Shown: positions 42,883 through 51,481 of the stretch, piece by piece
Position numbering within the stretch: the first letter of the stretch is position 1
Layout: every line of letters begins with the position of its first letter
DNA from: PNNG01 sp964577055
GTDB taxonomy: Bacteria > Bacteroidota > Bacteroidia > UBA7662
Reading direction: 5' to 3'
Length of the DNA stretch: 64,000 nt
NCBI GenBank assembly: GCA_964577055.1
Contig: CAZNWC010000004.1
Location: forward strand, 1-64,000
Program-made: the position numbers and the translations under genes
Notes under the pieces: model-generated
What the model was told of the DNA's origin: nothing
Database searches by the model: none
What the model saw: only the letters and a program-made list of their open reading frames with translations

Positions 42883-42903
42883 GCAACAGCAATGGGCTGT
42901 TGC
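42883..42903 (-). promoter_or_regulatory. Hairpin in the gldA leader
   Basis: GCAACAGC/GCTGTTGC, eight perfect pairs with a five-base loop, lying between the candidate promoter box and the ATG. No T run follows, so it is not a terminator; a protein operator or an RNA stability/translation element is possible. Confidence 0.5.
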
Positions 42904-42914
42904 GCAAAGAGGCG

Positions 42915-42922
42915 TAAAAATA
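42915..42922 (-). promoter_or_regulatory. -7-like promoter box of the gldA operon
   Basis: TATTTTTA, one mismatch to TAnnTTTG, 42 bases before the gldA ATG. Confidence 0.35.
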
Positions 42923-42990
42923 AGGCAAATCAACCGTGAAACACACGCCTTTTACATGCAATTGCATTTATGGCAAAATGCTGACGGAGA

Positions 42991-45210
42991 TTAATGCGTT
43001 ACTACCAGCCTGCGATGCACCAAACGGCCATCACTGAGCTGCACTTGCAACAACAAGATTCCTTGATTTTTTGGCTGTATCGTCTGTTCACGGCTCCCGG
43101 CTGCCAAGTCATGTACCTCTAACAAACGTCCTTGCAAATCAAAAATCCGCAATTGTTGCATGCCAAGCCCTTCGTAGGATTGTAAACGCACCATAATATC
43201 CCCCGCACTCGGATTTGGGTACACCAAAATGGCTTTTTCGTCAAAGTCGAGCACAGGCACATTCACCGAACTTAGGGTGTTGCGGAAAGCCAATACCCCA
43301 CCCCGATAGGTGCCTACCAGCAAATCGGGCAAGGTGTCTTCGTTGAGCAAACCAATGCAGGGCGTTACATAAAAACTGAAGCGGGTGCTGTCGTAAACGC
43401 CGGTTTCGGGATAATAAAAAGCCACATTGCGGGCCGGGTAATTGCCTGTTTGGGCCTCTATGTCGGGGTAAAAATACACCCTGCCCCGCTCTGTGCCTAC
43501 CACCAAATCGTACACGCCGTTTTTGTTCAAATCGGTCAAACGTGGTACGGCATATCCCGTGAAAAATTGGGCCACATGTATCCCGCCCAATTGTGCATTT
43601 TGGAGGCTGAATGCCGGAACGGTAGCGGTTCCTGTATTGAGATAATATTGCACCTTGCCTTCCCTGACTCCTACCAGCAAATCGGGCTTGCCATCGCGGT
43701 TGAAGTCGGCAATTTCGGGAGCCGTTACCGGACCAGTTTGTGTGCTCAGATTCAGAAAGTCGGTGCTTTCGAGCACGAACGAGGCTTGTCCATTGCTGCC
43801 CGTATTTCGGTAATGCATCATGGGACCGTCGTAGCTGCCTATCAGCAAGTCGGCCTTGCCGTCTCCATTTAGGTCGCCACCCCCTAACCGCGGAAAACGA
43901 ATGTTCAGGGTATCGACCCGTAAAAAGGAGGTATCTACCAAATGAAAGGCGGGATTGGAGGTAGTGCCTTGGTTTTTGTAGTAATGCAGCACGCCCTTGT
44001 ACTGTCCGTTTTCATAGGCCACCAACAAATCGCTTTTGCCGTCATTGTCAACGTCCATCATAAAGGGTGCAGCGTTGGTATAGTATTGCAAAATGTCGCC
44101 TACCAGAAAACGACGACTTTTGAGCTTAAAACTGTCTTGTACAGTTGTGCTTTCATTGCGGTAGTACCAAACGTGGTTGGTGAGGGTGGCCTCGTAGTAC
44201 TCATTGGGCGCTACCAACATGTCTTTGCGGCCATCGTTGTCTACATCCACAAAGTGGGCAGCAGGAAAGCGTGGAACGAATATGGTGGTGTCATAAGCCG
44301 GAAAGGAGTCGAAAACCTGGGTTATGCGGGCGGTATCGGCGGTACCTGTATTCCGCAAGTATTTTAAATGGGTCGATTCTACGTCGCCAAGCAGCAAATC
44401 AATTTTGTTGTCTTTGTCTGCATCAAGCATGCTAATGGTCGATCCAAGGTGTTGTACACGGGCTACTACTACACCTGGTGTGGGCAAAGCAGGCATACAA
44501 TTAGCACCCAAATTCATCCGGATGTTGGAGCTCACCTGGTCTTCCTCAAACCTTCCCCAACAACGACTGGTGACCAAATAATCGAGCGAATCGGCATTTC
44601 CATAACGCTCTACCGACATATTGCGGAAATAATTGAGCTTACCGATGTCGAAATTATCGAAGGATGCAATATCGATGTCGCCATCGCCATCAAAATCGGC
44701 AATGCCAGGTTTGTCAATGTTCATCACCAGAATTCCGGCACGGAAGCCAAAATCCCAAAGGGCATCAACAAAGGCGCTGCGTAACCTGAAAAGAGGGTTG
44801 CCCGCGGTACCAACGTTTTCATAAACGGTTACCCCGCCATTGGCGCTGGTAAACAGGTCGGCACGGCCATCGTTGTTGAAATCAATCACCACAAACCAAT
44901 CGCGGATTGGGGGAATTTTGTGCGCATAGGCAGGAGCGAATCGGAAGACCGACTGCCCGTTTTCGATGCGACGCAACCAAGTGGTGGTGCTCTGATCTAG
45001 ACGGTCGTATACAATCAGGTCGTTTAAACCATCGTTGTTGAGGTCAAGTTCGGCAAATTGGGGCGTTACCATCCCCCCGGTCCACGCATGTTGCAGCAGT
45101 TGAGCGCCCTTTTGTACTGGTGGGTCGCTGAAGGGCTGGAATTGAAAAAACTGGGCTTTGGCCCCATGCACCAACACCAATAATAATCCAACGAGCCAAG
45201 CTTTTTTCAT
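42991..45210 (-). CDS. FG-GAP/VCBS repeat surface protein with T9SS sorting domain
   Basis: 739 residues: signal peptide (WLVGLLLVLVHGAKAQ), then many repeats of the FG-GAP/VCBS calcium-binding type with the cores DLNNDGLNDL, DFNNDGRADL, DFDGDGDIDI, DADKDNKIDL, DVDNDGRKDM, DLNGDGKADL and DFNRDGKPDL, forming a beta-propeller. The last ~80 residues are a T9SS type A sorting domain beginning at VYPNPSAGDIMVRL. Predicted to be exported through the T9SS and shown on the cell surface, where it may bind a ligand or surface. TAAATTCG lies 18 bases before the ATG. Confidence 0.9.
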   Translation of the reverse strand: MKKAWLVGLLLVLVHGAKAQFFQFQPFSDPPVQKGAQLLQHAWTGGMVTPQFAELDLNNDGLNDLIVYDRLDQSTTTWLRRIENGQSVFRFAPAYAHKIPPIRDWFVVIDFNNDGRADLFTSANGGVTVYENVGTAGNPLFRLRSAFVDALWDFGFRAGILVMNIDKPGIADFDGDGDIDIASFDNFDIGKLNYFRNMSVERYGNADSLDYLVTSRCWGRFEEDQVSSNIRMNLGANCMPALPTPGVVVARVQHLGSTISMLDADKDNKIDLLLGDVESTHLKYLRNTGTADTARITQVFDSFPAYDTTIFVPRFPAAHFVDVDNDGRKDMLVAPNEYYEATLTNHVWYYRNESTTVQDSFKLKSRRFLVGDILQYYTNAAPFMMDVDNDGKSDLLVAYENGQYKGVLHYYKNQGTTSNPAFHLVDTSFLRVDTLNIRFPRLGGGDLNGDGKADLLIGSYDGPMMHYRNTGSNGQASFVLESTDFLNLSTQTGPVTAPEIADFNRDGKPDLLVGVREGKVQYYLNTGTATVPAFSLQNAQLGGIHVAQFFTGYAVPRLTDLNKNGVYDLVVGTERGRVYFYPDIEAQTGNYPARNVAFYYPETGVYDSTRFSFYVTPCIGLLNEDTLPDLLVGTYRGGVLAFRNTLSSVNVPVLDFDEKAILVYPNPSAGDIMVRLQSYEGLGMQQLRIFDLQGRLLEVHDLAAGSREQTIQPKNQGILLLQVQLSDGRLVHRRLVVTH

Positions 45211-45228
45211 GCGTACAGCATTTTTTTA

Positions 45229-45236
45229 CGAATTTA
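45229..45236 (-). promoter_or_regulatory. -7 promoter box of the FG-GAP protein gene
   Basis: TAAATTCG (TAnnTTCG variant), 18 bases before the ATG. Confidence 0.4.
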
Positions 45237-45277
45237 GCAATCCGTAGCCCATTCTTAAAGCATTTAATGTGAATTTA

Positions 45278-46585
45278 ATGTTACTGTACCGCCACTTCTT
45301 GGCGCATAAACAACAATTTACGACCGATACGCGAGCGATTCAACCTGGAGATGTGTTTTTTGCACTCAAAGGGGCCAACTTTAACGGCAATTTGTTCGCA
45401 GCAAAAGCCCTGGAAGCCGGTGCCTCGCTGGTGGTGATCGATGAACCGCAATCAGGATTGGGCGACAAGGCCTGGTTGGTGCCCGATGTATTGCAAACCA
45501 TGCAGGAACTGGCGCGGCTGCACCGCCAGTCAATCCTGGGTTTGCGGGTCATTGGGGTTACAGGCTCAAATGGCAAAACCACTACCAAGGAACTGCTACG
45601 TGCGGCCATTGCCAGTCACTACCGCTGCTGGGCAACACCAGGCAACTTAAACAATCACATTGGGGTGCCCATCACCCTTTTGCGCATGCCCCTCGATACC
45701 GAAGTAGCAGTAATAGAAATGGGAGCCAACCATCCTGGTGAAGTCACACCGCTTTGTGAAATTGCATGTCCCGACCTGGGGGTGGTGACTTCAGTGGGCA
45801 AAGAACATCTCGAGGGTTTTGGCAGCCTTGAGGCCATCATTGAAACGGAATGCGAACTCTACAAATACCTGCAGCAAACAGGTGGACAGGCTTTTGTGCA
45901 TTACGAAAATGAAGATCTGATGCGTTACACTGCTGCCATGAAATCTGCGATTTATTACGGCGAAAGTCAGGAGGCCGATTGTGTTGGCAGGTTGTTGAGT
46001 GCCGATTGGTACTTGCGGTTTCAATGGGAAAACAGCTACCGCCTCATGTTGCGAGCACCCCAAATAGAAACCAAGCTGTACGGCTGCTACAATTTCGTGA
46101 ATTTGTTAGCAGCAGCTTGTGTGGCCCGTTATCTGAGCGTGCCCTACGAAAAAATCAATATGGCTTTGGCGGCATATGCACCCGCCAACAACCGTTCGCA
46201 ACTTTTGGAACAAGCAGGAAACCGAATCATACTCGACGCATACAATGCCAATCCGCACAGCATGCAGGCGGCGGTCGACAACCTGGCGAACATTGTACAC
46301 CCATTGCGCGTAGCTGTGCTGGGTGATATGTTTGAATTGGGTGAAGCTGCCCGTGAGGAACATCTGGCTTTGCTGACCATGCTGCGCGATAAGGGCATTG
46401 AAAAAGTGCTGTTGTGCGGACCGCTTTTTGGTGAACACGCAGCGGCATTTCCTGAATTTGCATTTTTCAACACGCTGGATGAGCTCAAGCAGAAACAACC
46501 ACTGCCTTCTTTCCATGATGCTTTGTTGCTGATCAAAGGCTCACGCGGCATGGCCATGGAGGCCTACCTCAAACAAGAGGCATAG
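45278..46585 (+). CDS. murF: UDP-MurNAc-tripeptide--D-Ala-D-Ala ligase
   Basis: Adds D-Ala-D-Ala to the peptidoglycan precursor; 435 residues. N-terminal substrate domain with TDTRAIQPGDVFFALKG; P-loop VIGVTGSNGKTTTKELL; central EMGANHPGEVTPLCEIACPD and TSVGKEHLEGFGS; C-terminal LDAYNANPHSMQAAV and VLGDMFELGEAAREEH. The ATG at 45278 is preferred over a GTG at 45269. Converges with the ureohydrolase-like gene five bases downstream. Confidence 0.95.
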   Translation: MLLYRHFLAHKQQFTTDTRAIQPGDVFFALKGANFNGNLFAAKALEAGASLVVIDEPQSGLGDKAWLVPDVLQTMQELARLHRQSILGLRVIGVTGSNGKTTTKELLRAAIASHYRCWATPGNLNNHIGVPITLLRMPLDTEVAVIEMGANHPGEVTPLCEIACPDLGVVTSVGKEHLEGFGSLEAIIETECELYKYLQQTGGQAFVHYENEDLMRYTAAMKSAIYYGESQEADCVGRLLSADWYLRFQWENSYRLMLRAPQIETKLYGCYNFVNLLAAACVARYLSVPYEKINMALAAYAPANNRSQLLEQAGNRIILDAYNANPHSMQAAVDNLANIVHPLRVAVLGDMFELGEAAREEHLALLTMLRDKGIEKVLLCGPLFGEHAAAFPEFAFFNTLDELKQKQPLPSFHDALLLIKGSRGMAMEAYLKQEA

Positions 46586-46590
46586 CGCAC

Positions 46591-47766
46591 TTACAGCATG
46601 TATTTCTGGTGAAACTTCCACCATTTGTCGGGCAATTCATCCTTGCCGGCCATGAGGTAGTCGTTGTACGAGCAGGGCACCAAGTGGGTACGCTCTTTTT
46701 TGCTGCCCTTGATGGGCGGGAGGGTAACTTCCATCCACCAGCGACCTGATTTTTTGCTTTTGTAGAACACGAGGTCGTGTTTGCCAGCTTTCAGTGTGGT
46801 GGTGTATTTGATAAAGGTGCGGTTTTTTACCTTGGGCAAGTCGTTCATGCGGTTGATGAAGCCGTCGAAGAAATACCAGATGGCTTGTGCAATGGTAGCC
46901 GCAGTGAGCAATTGCCGGTCGGAAGAAGGGTCGTATTCATAAAAGCCAATCGACGAAAGTTTGTCGCTTAAGCCGGCGTAGCGTGTGAGTTGGCAAAGTT
47001 CATGTGCGAAAAAGCCATTGGGAGAGCCCATGGGATTGCCCGGCGCTTCTGCTTTGCGGATGGCAGCCACATCGATGTACAACATGTCGGCCGCACGCAA
47101 ATGAGGCTCCGCTTCATCCAATTGCGCACGTACTTCTCCCAAACGCACAGCATCAAAGAATAACTTTTCCAACAACCTGATTTCGTCGCTGTTGACCAGA
47201 TATGTTTGGTAGCCAAGGTTCACATAGTTGAACAAATGGCTGGGCTGGTGGGCGATAATTTTGTACAAGAAATTCTCTGCGCTTACAGCCGTATTTTCAC
47301 CATCATCGCGCAAGTGAAAACGCGCATCGATGGCTGCAAGATCGATGGTGCTGTCGTATTGGGCATAAGCAAGGTATTGGCCATAAACCAAATCTCGACT
47401 ACCACCCAAAATTACCGGAATGATTTGCTGTTTGATGAGGGCCCAGCATACCTCTCGTAGTGCTATCTGACTGTCGTGCAAGCTATGTCCGGCAGCTATA
47501 TTGCCCAAATCAACAATCTGTAAACTGCCTTCTGGCGCATATAGGCGGTACAATTCCTGCCGGATGTAATCTGCCCCATGTGCACTGCCAGGATTAGCGG
47601 CATGGCCCCTGCTTTCGAGCATGCCAACCAATGCCAACTGAGCACCTTCAAGCGACGGCAATTGTCCTTGGTGACGGACGATGTTTGCCCCCAAGGTATT
47701 GGCAGCAAAACTTTCTTGCGGTGGAATCAGTGTTGAATCGAGTGGTTGGAGCAAGGAATCGAGCAT
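46591..47766 (-). CDS. Ureohydrolase (arginase/formimidoylglutamase) family protein, metal site lost
   Basis: 391 residues with an arginase fold: IIPVILGGSRDLVYGQYLA, LAAIDARFHLRDD, DMLYIDVAAIRKAEAPGNPMGSPNG and SSIGFYEYDP follow the family order. The manganese ligands are largely replaced: GG-S-R-D where active enzymes have GG-D-H, D-A-R-F-H where they have D-A-H-x-D, and D-V-A where they have D-V-D. A C-terminal extension of about 80 residues is rich in Lys and Trp. Most likely not an active arginase; a structural or binding role is inferred. The ATG at 47766 follows a TATTTTTG box by 15 bases. Confidence 0.82.
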   Translation of the reverse strand: MLDSLLQPLDSTLIPPQESFAANTLGANIVRHQGQLPSLEGAQLALVGMLESRGHAANPGSAHGADYIRQELYRLYAPEGSLQIVDLGNIAAGHSLHDSQIALREVCWALIKQQIIPVILGGSRDLVYGQYLAYAQYDSTIDLAAIDARFHLRDDGENTAVSAENFLYKIIAHQPSHLFNYVNLGYQTYLVNSDEIRLLEKLFFDAVRLGEVRAQLDEAEPHLRAADMLYIDVAAIRKAEAPGNPMGSPNGFFAHELCQLTRYAGLSDKLSSIGFYEYDPSSDRQLLTAATIAQAIWYFFDGFINRMNDLPKVKNRTFIKYTTTLKAGKHDLVFYKSKKSGRWWMEVTLPPIKGSKKERTHLVPCSYNDYLMAGKDELPDKWWKFHQKYML

Positions 47767-47781
47767 GGGAGCAATTTTGGT

Positions 47782-47789
47782 CAAAAATA
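47782..47789 (-). promoter_or_regulatory. -7 promoter box of the ureohydrolase-like gene, within a terminator T-tract
   Basis: TATTTTTG, exact consensus, 15 bases before the ATG. It is formed by the T-rich tail of the preceding gene's terminator. Confidence 0.55.
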
Positions 47790-47820
47790 AAAAAGGCCTG
47801 TGGAACACACAGGCCTTTTA
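47790..47820 (-). terminator. Terminator of the lipoprotein gene at 47842
   Basis: Perfect 12-pair inverted repeat AAAAGGCCTGTG/CACAGGCCTTTT with a five-base loop, followed on the minus strand by a T-rich run that contains the next promoter's -7 box. Confidence 0.9.
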
Positions 47821-47841
47821 TCATGATTTGAGCCTTGCATT

Positions 47842-48321
47842 TTAGCGGGCCAATCGCATTTCGATGGTTACAGGTACCACGAGGGTATCGAGGTCGTAAT
47901 CCACGGTGGTGCGTAGAATTTGTAAACTCGCTTCGTTGGCTATGACGTTAAACACCAACACTTGGCCGCCGCTTTCGGTAAGGGTAATATTCGTGGTGGT
48001 ATTGCTGTATGTGCCTGATCCTTGTAATTTCACGGAATCTACTTGTACAGGCAGGCCTGCAAGTGAAGGCAAAAACGCGATGTTGTAGTTGGCCGTTTTA
48101 CCTGCATTGTTGAAACTAATCGTGCCTGAATTATTGGCGCTCCCAGTGATAGGCAAAGGACCAAAAGGGGTGGTAACCGTTGCGGAATAATCCAATTTTG
48201 ATACATTCCAATTGCCATCCAAGCGTTCGGAATACACTTCTTCTGGGGTTTTTTCTGGTTCTTTTTTGCAAGCTGCCAGCACTACAAGGCTGAGGAGCAT
48301 GAACATCACTGTTTTTTTCAT
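47842..48321 (-). CDS. Small lipoprotein of unknown function
   Basis: 159 residues with a lipobox (FMLLSLVVLAACKK) and an all-beta body (LDGNWNVSKLDYSATV, TGSANNSGTISFNNAGKTANYN, LVFNVIANEASLQILR), like lipocalin-type lipoproteins common in Bacteroidota. No specific family assigned. The ATG at 48321 opens the signal peptide; TACTTTCG lies 19 bases before it. Divergent from the TonB receptor gene. Confidence 0.75.
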   Translation of the reverse strand: MKKTVMFMLLSLVVLAACKKEPEKTPEEVYSERLDGNWNVSKLDYSATVTTPFGPLPITGSANNSGTISFNNAGKTANYNIAFLPSLAGLPVQVDSVKLQGSGTYSNTTTNITLTESGGQVLVFNVIANEASLQILRTTVDYDLDTLVVPVTIEMRLAR

Positions 48322-48340
48322 TTCAGTATCGTTAGGAATA

Positions 48341-48348
48341 CGAAAGTA
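48341..48348 (-). promoter_or_regulatory. -7 promoter box of the lipoprotein gene at 47842
   Basis: TACTTTCG, 19 bases before the ATG at 48321. Confidence 0.45.
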
Positions 48349-48452
48349 GTGTTTTTCAGTGCATTGTGCTCGCATGTCAATTTTTTTTTATTCTGTAGAC
48401 GAGGGTGCTGGGGTAGGAATGCTGAAATATGCGATTTAAACGCGGTTTTTAT

Positions 48453-48470
48453 AATCGTAATACAACGATT
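48453..48470. promoter_or_regulatory. Inverted repeat upstream of the TonB receptor gene
   Basis: AATCGT/ACGATT, six perfect pairs around a six-base spacer, about 75-90 bases before the receptor ATG. Could be an operator; its binding protein is unknown. Confidence 0.3.
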
Positions 48471-48543
48471 AAAGCTTGCTTAACGGGCAGGTAATAAATT
48501 CTTAATATTGAAAGGAGTCCTTTGCAGCAAATTCAATAGAGGC

Positions 48544-51348
48544 ATGCAAGCCCGGACAATTTTTTTCTTCTTGTTTTTATGCCTGTTCGCAACAGCACAG
48601 GCTCAAAATGGCACCATCAAAGGCCAAGTGACTGATGCGAAATCGGGCTTCGGATTGCCTGGAGTAAACGTATTGATCAAAGGTACCACCATTGGTGCTT
48701 CTACCGACCTCGATGGCAATTATACCATCAGCAATCTGGCACCTGGCTACTACACCATCTACGCTTCGTACATTTCCTACAAGCCATTTCAACAGGACTT
48801 CAAGTTAGAGCCAGGCAAAACCATCAGCTTTAACATCAAGTTGGAAGAAGATGTGGCCGAATTGGCAGGCGTTGAAGTTGTGGCCGAGCGTGTACGCAAC
48901 ACCGAAACAGCGGCTTTGATGGAGGTAAAAAAGAGTGAATTGGTGATCAACGCCATTTCAGCACAACAAATCAGCAAGTCTCAGGACCGCGACGCTGGTC
49001 AGGTCATCCGTCGTATTCCTGGCATTACCATTCAAGACGATCGTTTTGTAATTGTGCGTGGTTTGGCTGAGCGCTACAATACGGTGATGCTGAATGATGT
49101 GATCGCTCCCAGCACAGAAGCCGATAAGCGGTCATTCTCATTCGATTTGGTGCCCAGCAATATGATTGAGCGCATGTTGGTATTCAAATCGGGATCGGCT
49201 GAAATTCCAGGTGAATTTGGTGGTGCCGTTATCAAGATTTACACGAAAAACCAGGTAGAACAGAACTTCAACAGCATCAGCATCGGTACCGGCGTTCGTT
49301 TGGGATCGACCTTTACCAATGGTCTCCGCAGCAATTCCTCGTCGACCGATTTTTTAGGCTTTGACGATGGCGGACGCGATTTACCTGCCGATTTTCCGCG
49401 TCGATTGGGTGATTTAGGTTTTCAGTACGACAAGGTAGCAGAGGCAACCAAAACCCTCGAGAACGATTGGGCATTGAATGACCGTATGGCATTGCCCGAT
49501 TTACGTCTGCGTTACGACATGGGTCGTAAATTTAAGATCAAAGGCAAGCAAGTTTCTACCCTCAATTCGGTCAGCTACAGCCAAACAAGTCAAGTTTTGG
49601 AAATTGATCGTTTCAGATACATTAACTACGAGGCCGACTTCAGCAGTATCGATGCTTTCAACTACAATGACCAATCCTTTGCCAACAATGTGCGTACGGG
49701 TTTGATTAGCAATTGGGCCATCAAGTTGAATTCGGCCAACACCATTGAATTCAAAAACCTTCTTTCGCAGAATGGCAACCAGGAAACAGTTCGTCGTCAG
49801 GGCAAAGACTTTTTCCAAGGTTTTGATGTTGACAATTACTCGTTGTATTACCAGCAGCGCATGGTGTTAAATACCCAGTTATCGGGTACCCATCAATTCA
49901 ACGCAGAACGCTCTGAAATCCATTGGGCGCTTAGTTACTCACGCACCAACCGCAGTGAGCCCGATTGGAGGCGCGCACGTACCCAACGAAACATCGACAC
50001 CAACGAACCTTTCCGCGTGGTGATTCCTCCTTCGGCCAATACCTTTGACGCTGCACGATTCTTCTCCCGTTTGTTCGAAAACATTTACACCAGCACCTTT
50101 GATTACAAACACGTGTTTGGTGGCGATGTGCAAAAGCCTAAATTCACCTTGCGTGCCGGCTATTATGCTGAATACAAGGCCCGTGAATTTGCGGCACGCT
50201 GGATGGCTTACCGCCAGTCGTCGGCCAATGGTTTTGACCAGAACCTGCTGCAATTGCCGCTTGATTTGATTTTCGACAATGCCAACATCGGGTTTCCAAA
50301 TGGTTTCATCTTGAACGAAGGCACCAACTTCACTGATTCGTATAGTGCTTCAAATTTACTTTTGGCAGGTTATGGAGGTGGTGCATGGAACATCAGCGAA
50401 AAAACCAATGTCAATTTTGGTGTGCGTGCTGAGTTTAACCGCCAACAGTTGAATACCCGCATTTCGCAGGCCATTCCAGTAAATGTTGACAACCCTATTT
50501 TGAGTTTGTTGCCCTTTTTAAATGCCACTTACAAAAGGAATGATTTCAGTCAATTCCGCTTGGCCTACAGCCGTACCATCAACCGTCCTGAATTCCGTGA
50601 ATTGGCACCCTTCTCTTTTTACGACTTTAACTTTGCCATTGACGTGGTGGGTAACGAACGTTTGGAAATCGCTACCATCAACAATGTGGACCTGAAATAC
50701 GAGTTCTTCCCTTCGCCTTCTGAGCAGATTGCGGTGGGGGTATTTTACAAAGAGTTCACCAACCCCATCGAAACCTACATCGTAACGGGTACTTCTAACC
50801 CAATCTTCTTGTTCCGCAACGCTGCCTCGGCAGTTTCTTATGGTGCCGAAGTAGAGGTCCGCAAGAACTTGGGATTGGGAGCACCTGGCAGCTTCATCAA
50901 CCGGTTCAACGTGATTTTGAATGCCGCTTTGATCCGCAGTGAGATAGATTTGGGAGAAGACAGCACATTGACCCAAGACCGTCGCCGACCGCTGCAGGGC
51001 CAATCGCCTTATGTGGTGAACACCGGTTTGTATTACAACGACCAGGACAGGGGTTTGCAGGTAAGCTTGCTGTACAATATTTACGGTCGTCGTATTTTCA
51101 CCGTGGGTGACCGTGAAATTCCCACCATATATGAAATGCCCCGTAATCTGGTGGATTTGAGTATTTCGAAAAAACTCACAGATAAAATTGATGCGAAGTT
51201 GGGTGTAAGTGATTTGCTGAATGCTGAGTTGATTTTCAGAGAAGATGGCAACTACGACAGCAGGTTGGATAACGAACGCACAGATAAGCCTGTTTTACGT
51301 CAGCGTTTTGGTCCATACATCACATTTGACCTCAATTTCAAACTCTAA
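48544..51348 (+). CDS. TonB-dependent outer-membrane receptor
   Basis: 934 residues. Signal peptide (TIFFFLFLCLFATAQAQ), a carboxypeptidase-like regulatory (CarboxypepD_reg) domain with IKGQVTDAKSGFGLPGVNVL and GYYTIYASYISYKPF, then the plug with AGQVIRRIPGITIQDDRFVIVRGLAERYNTVMLN, and a beta-barrel ending in RFGPYITFDLNFKL with a C-terminal hydrophobic residue. Imports a substrate too large for porins using TonB energy. The neighbour is a beta-helix lipoprotein, not a SusD homologue, so it is not a standard glycan-uptake pair. Substrate unknown. ATG at 48544 preferred over a TTG 12 codons upstream. Confidence 0.93.
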   Translation: MQARTIFFFLFLCLFATAQAQNGTIKGQVTDAKSGFGLPGVNVLIKGTTIGASTDLDGNYTISNLAPGYYTIYASYISYKPFQQDFKLEPGKTISFNIKLEEDVAELAGVEVVAERVRNTETAALMEVKKSELVINAISAQQISKSQDRDAGQVIRRIPGITIQDDRFVIVRGLAERYNTVMLNDVIAPSTEADKRSFSFDLVPSNMIERMLVFKSGSAEIPGEFGGAVIKIYTKNQVEQNFNSISIGTGVRLGSTFTNGLRSNSSSTDFLGFDDGGRDLPADFPRRLGDLGFQYDKVAEATKTLENDWALNDRMALPDLRLRYDMGRKFKIKGKQVSTLNSVSYSQTSQVLEIDRFRYINYEADFSSIDAFNYNDQSFANNVRTGLISNWAIKLNSANTIEFKNLLSQNGNQETVRRQGKDFFQGFDVDNYSLYYQQRMVLNTQLSGTHQFNAERSEIHWALSYSRTNRSEPDWRRARTQRNIDTNEPFRVVIPPSANTFDAARFFSRLFENIYTSTFDYKHVFGGDVQKPKFTLRAGYYAEYKAREFAARWMAYRQSSANGFDQNLLQLPLDLIFDNANIGFPNGFILNEGTNFTDSYSASNLLLAGYGGGAWNISEKTNVNFGVRAEFNRQQLNTRISQAIPVNVDNPILSLLPFLNATYKRNDFSQFRLAYSRTINRPEFRELAPFSFYDFNFAIDVVGNERLEIATINNVDLKYEFFPSPSEQIAVGVFYKEFTNPIETYIVTGTSNPIFLFRNAASAVSYGAEVEVRKNLGLGAPGSFINRFNVILNAALIRSEIDLGEDSTLTQDRRRPLQGQSPYVVNTGLYYNDQDRGLQVSLLYNIYGRRIFTVGDREIPTIYEMPRNLVDLSISKKLTDKIDAKLGVSDLLNAELIFREDGNYDSRLDNERTDKPVLRQRFGPYITFDLNFKL

Positions 51349-51370
51349 AAGGCACATCGTGTTTATGTTA

Positions 51371-51396
51371 AGCGCCGGTTAACAACCGGCGTTTTG
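51371..51396 (+). terminator. Terminator after the TonB receptor gene
   Basis: Perfect eight-pair stem CGCCGGTT/AACCGGCG with a three-base loop followed by TTTT. Confidence 0.85.
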
Positions 51397-51445
51397 CGTT
51401 ACATATATATAACATGCCTTTAAAATGGCGGTAACAAGGTGCAAT

Positions 51446-51453
51446 TACTTTTG
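51446..51453 (+). promoter_or_regulatory. -7 promoter box of the beta-helix lipoprotein gene
   Basis: TACTTTTG, exact consensus, 28 bases before the ATG; separate from the receptor transcript because a terminator lies between them. Confidence 0.55.
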
Positions 51454-51481
51454 CGGCATAAACATTTAAAAACCAAAAACC

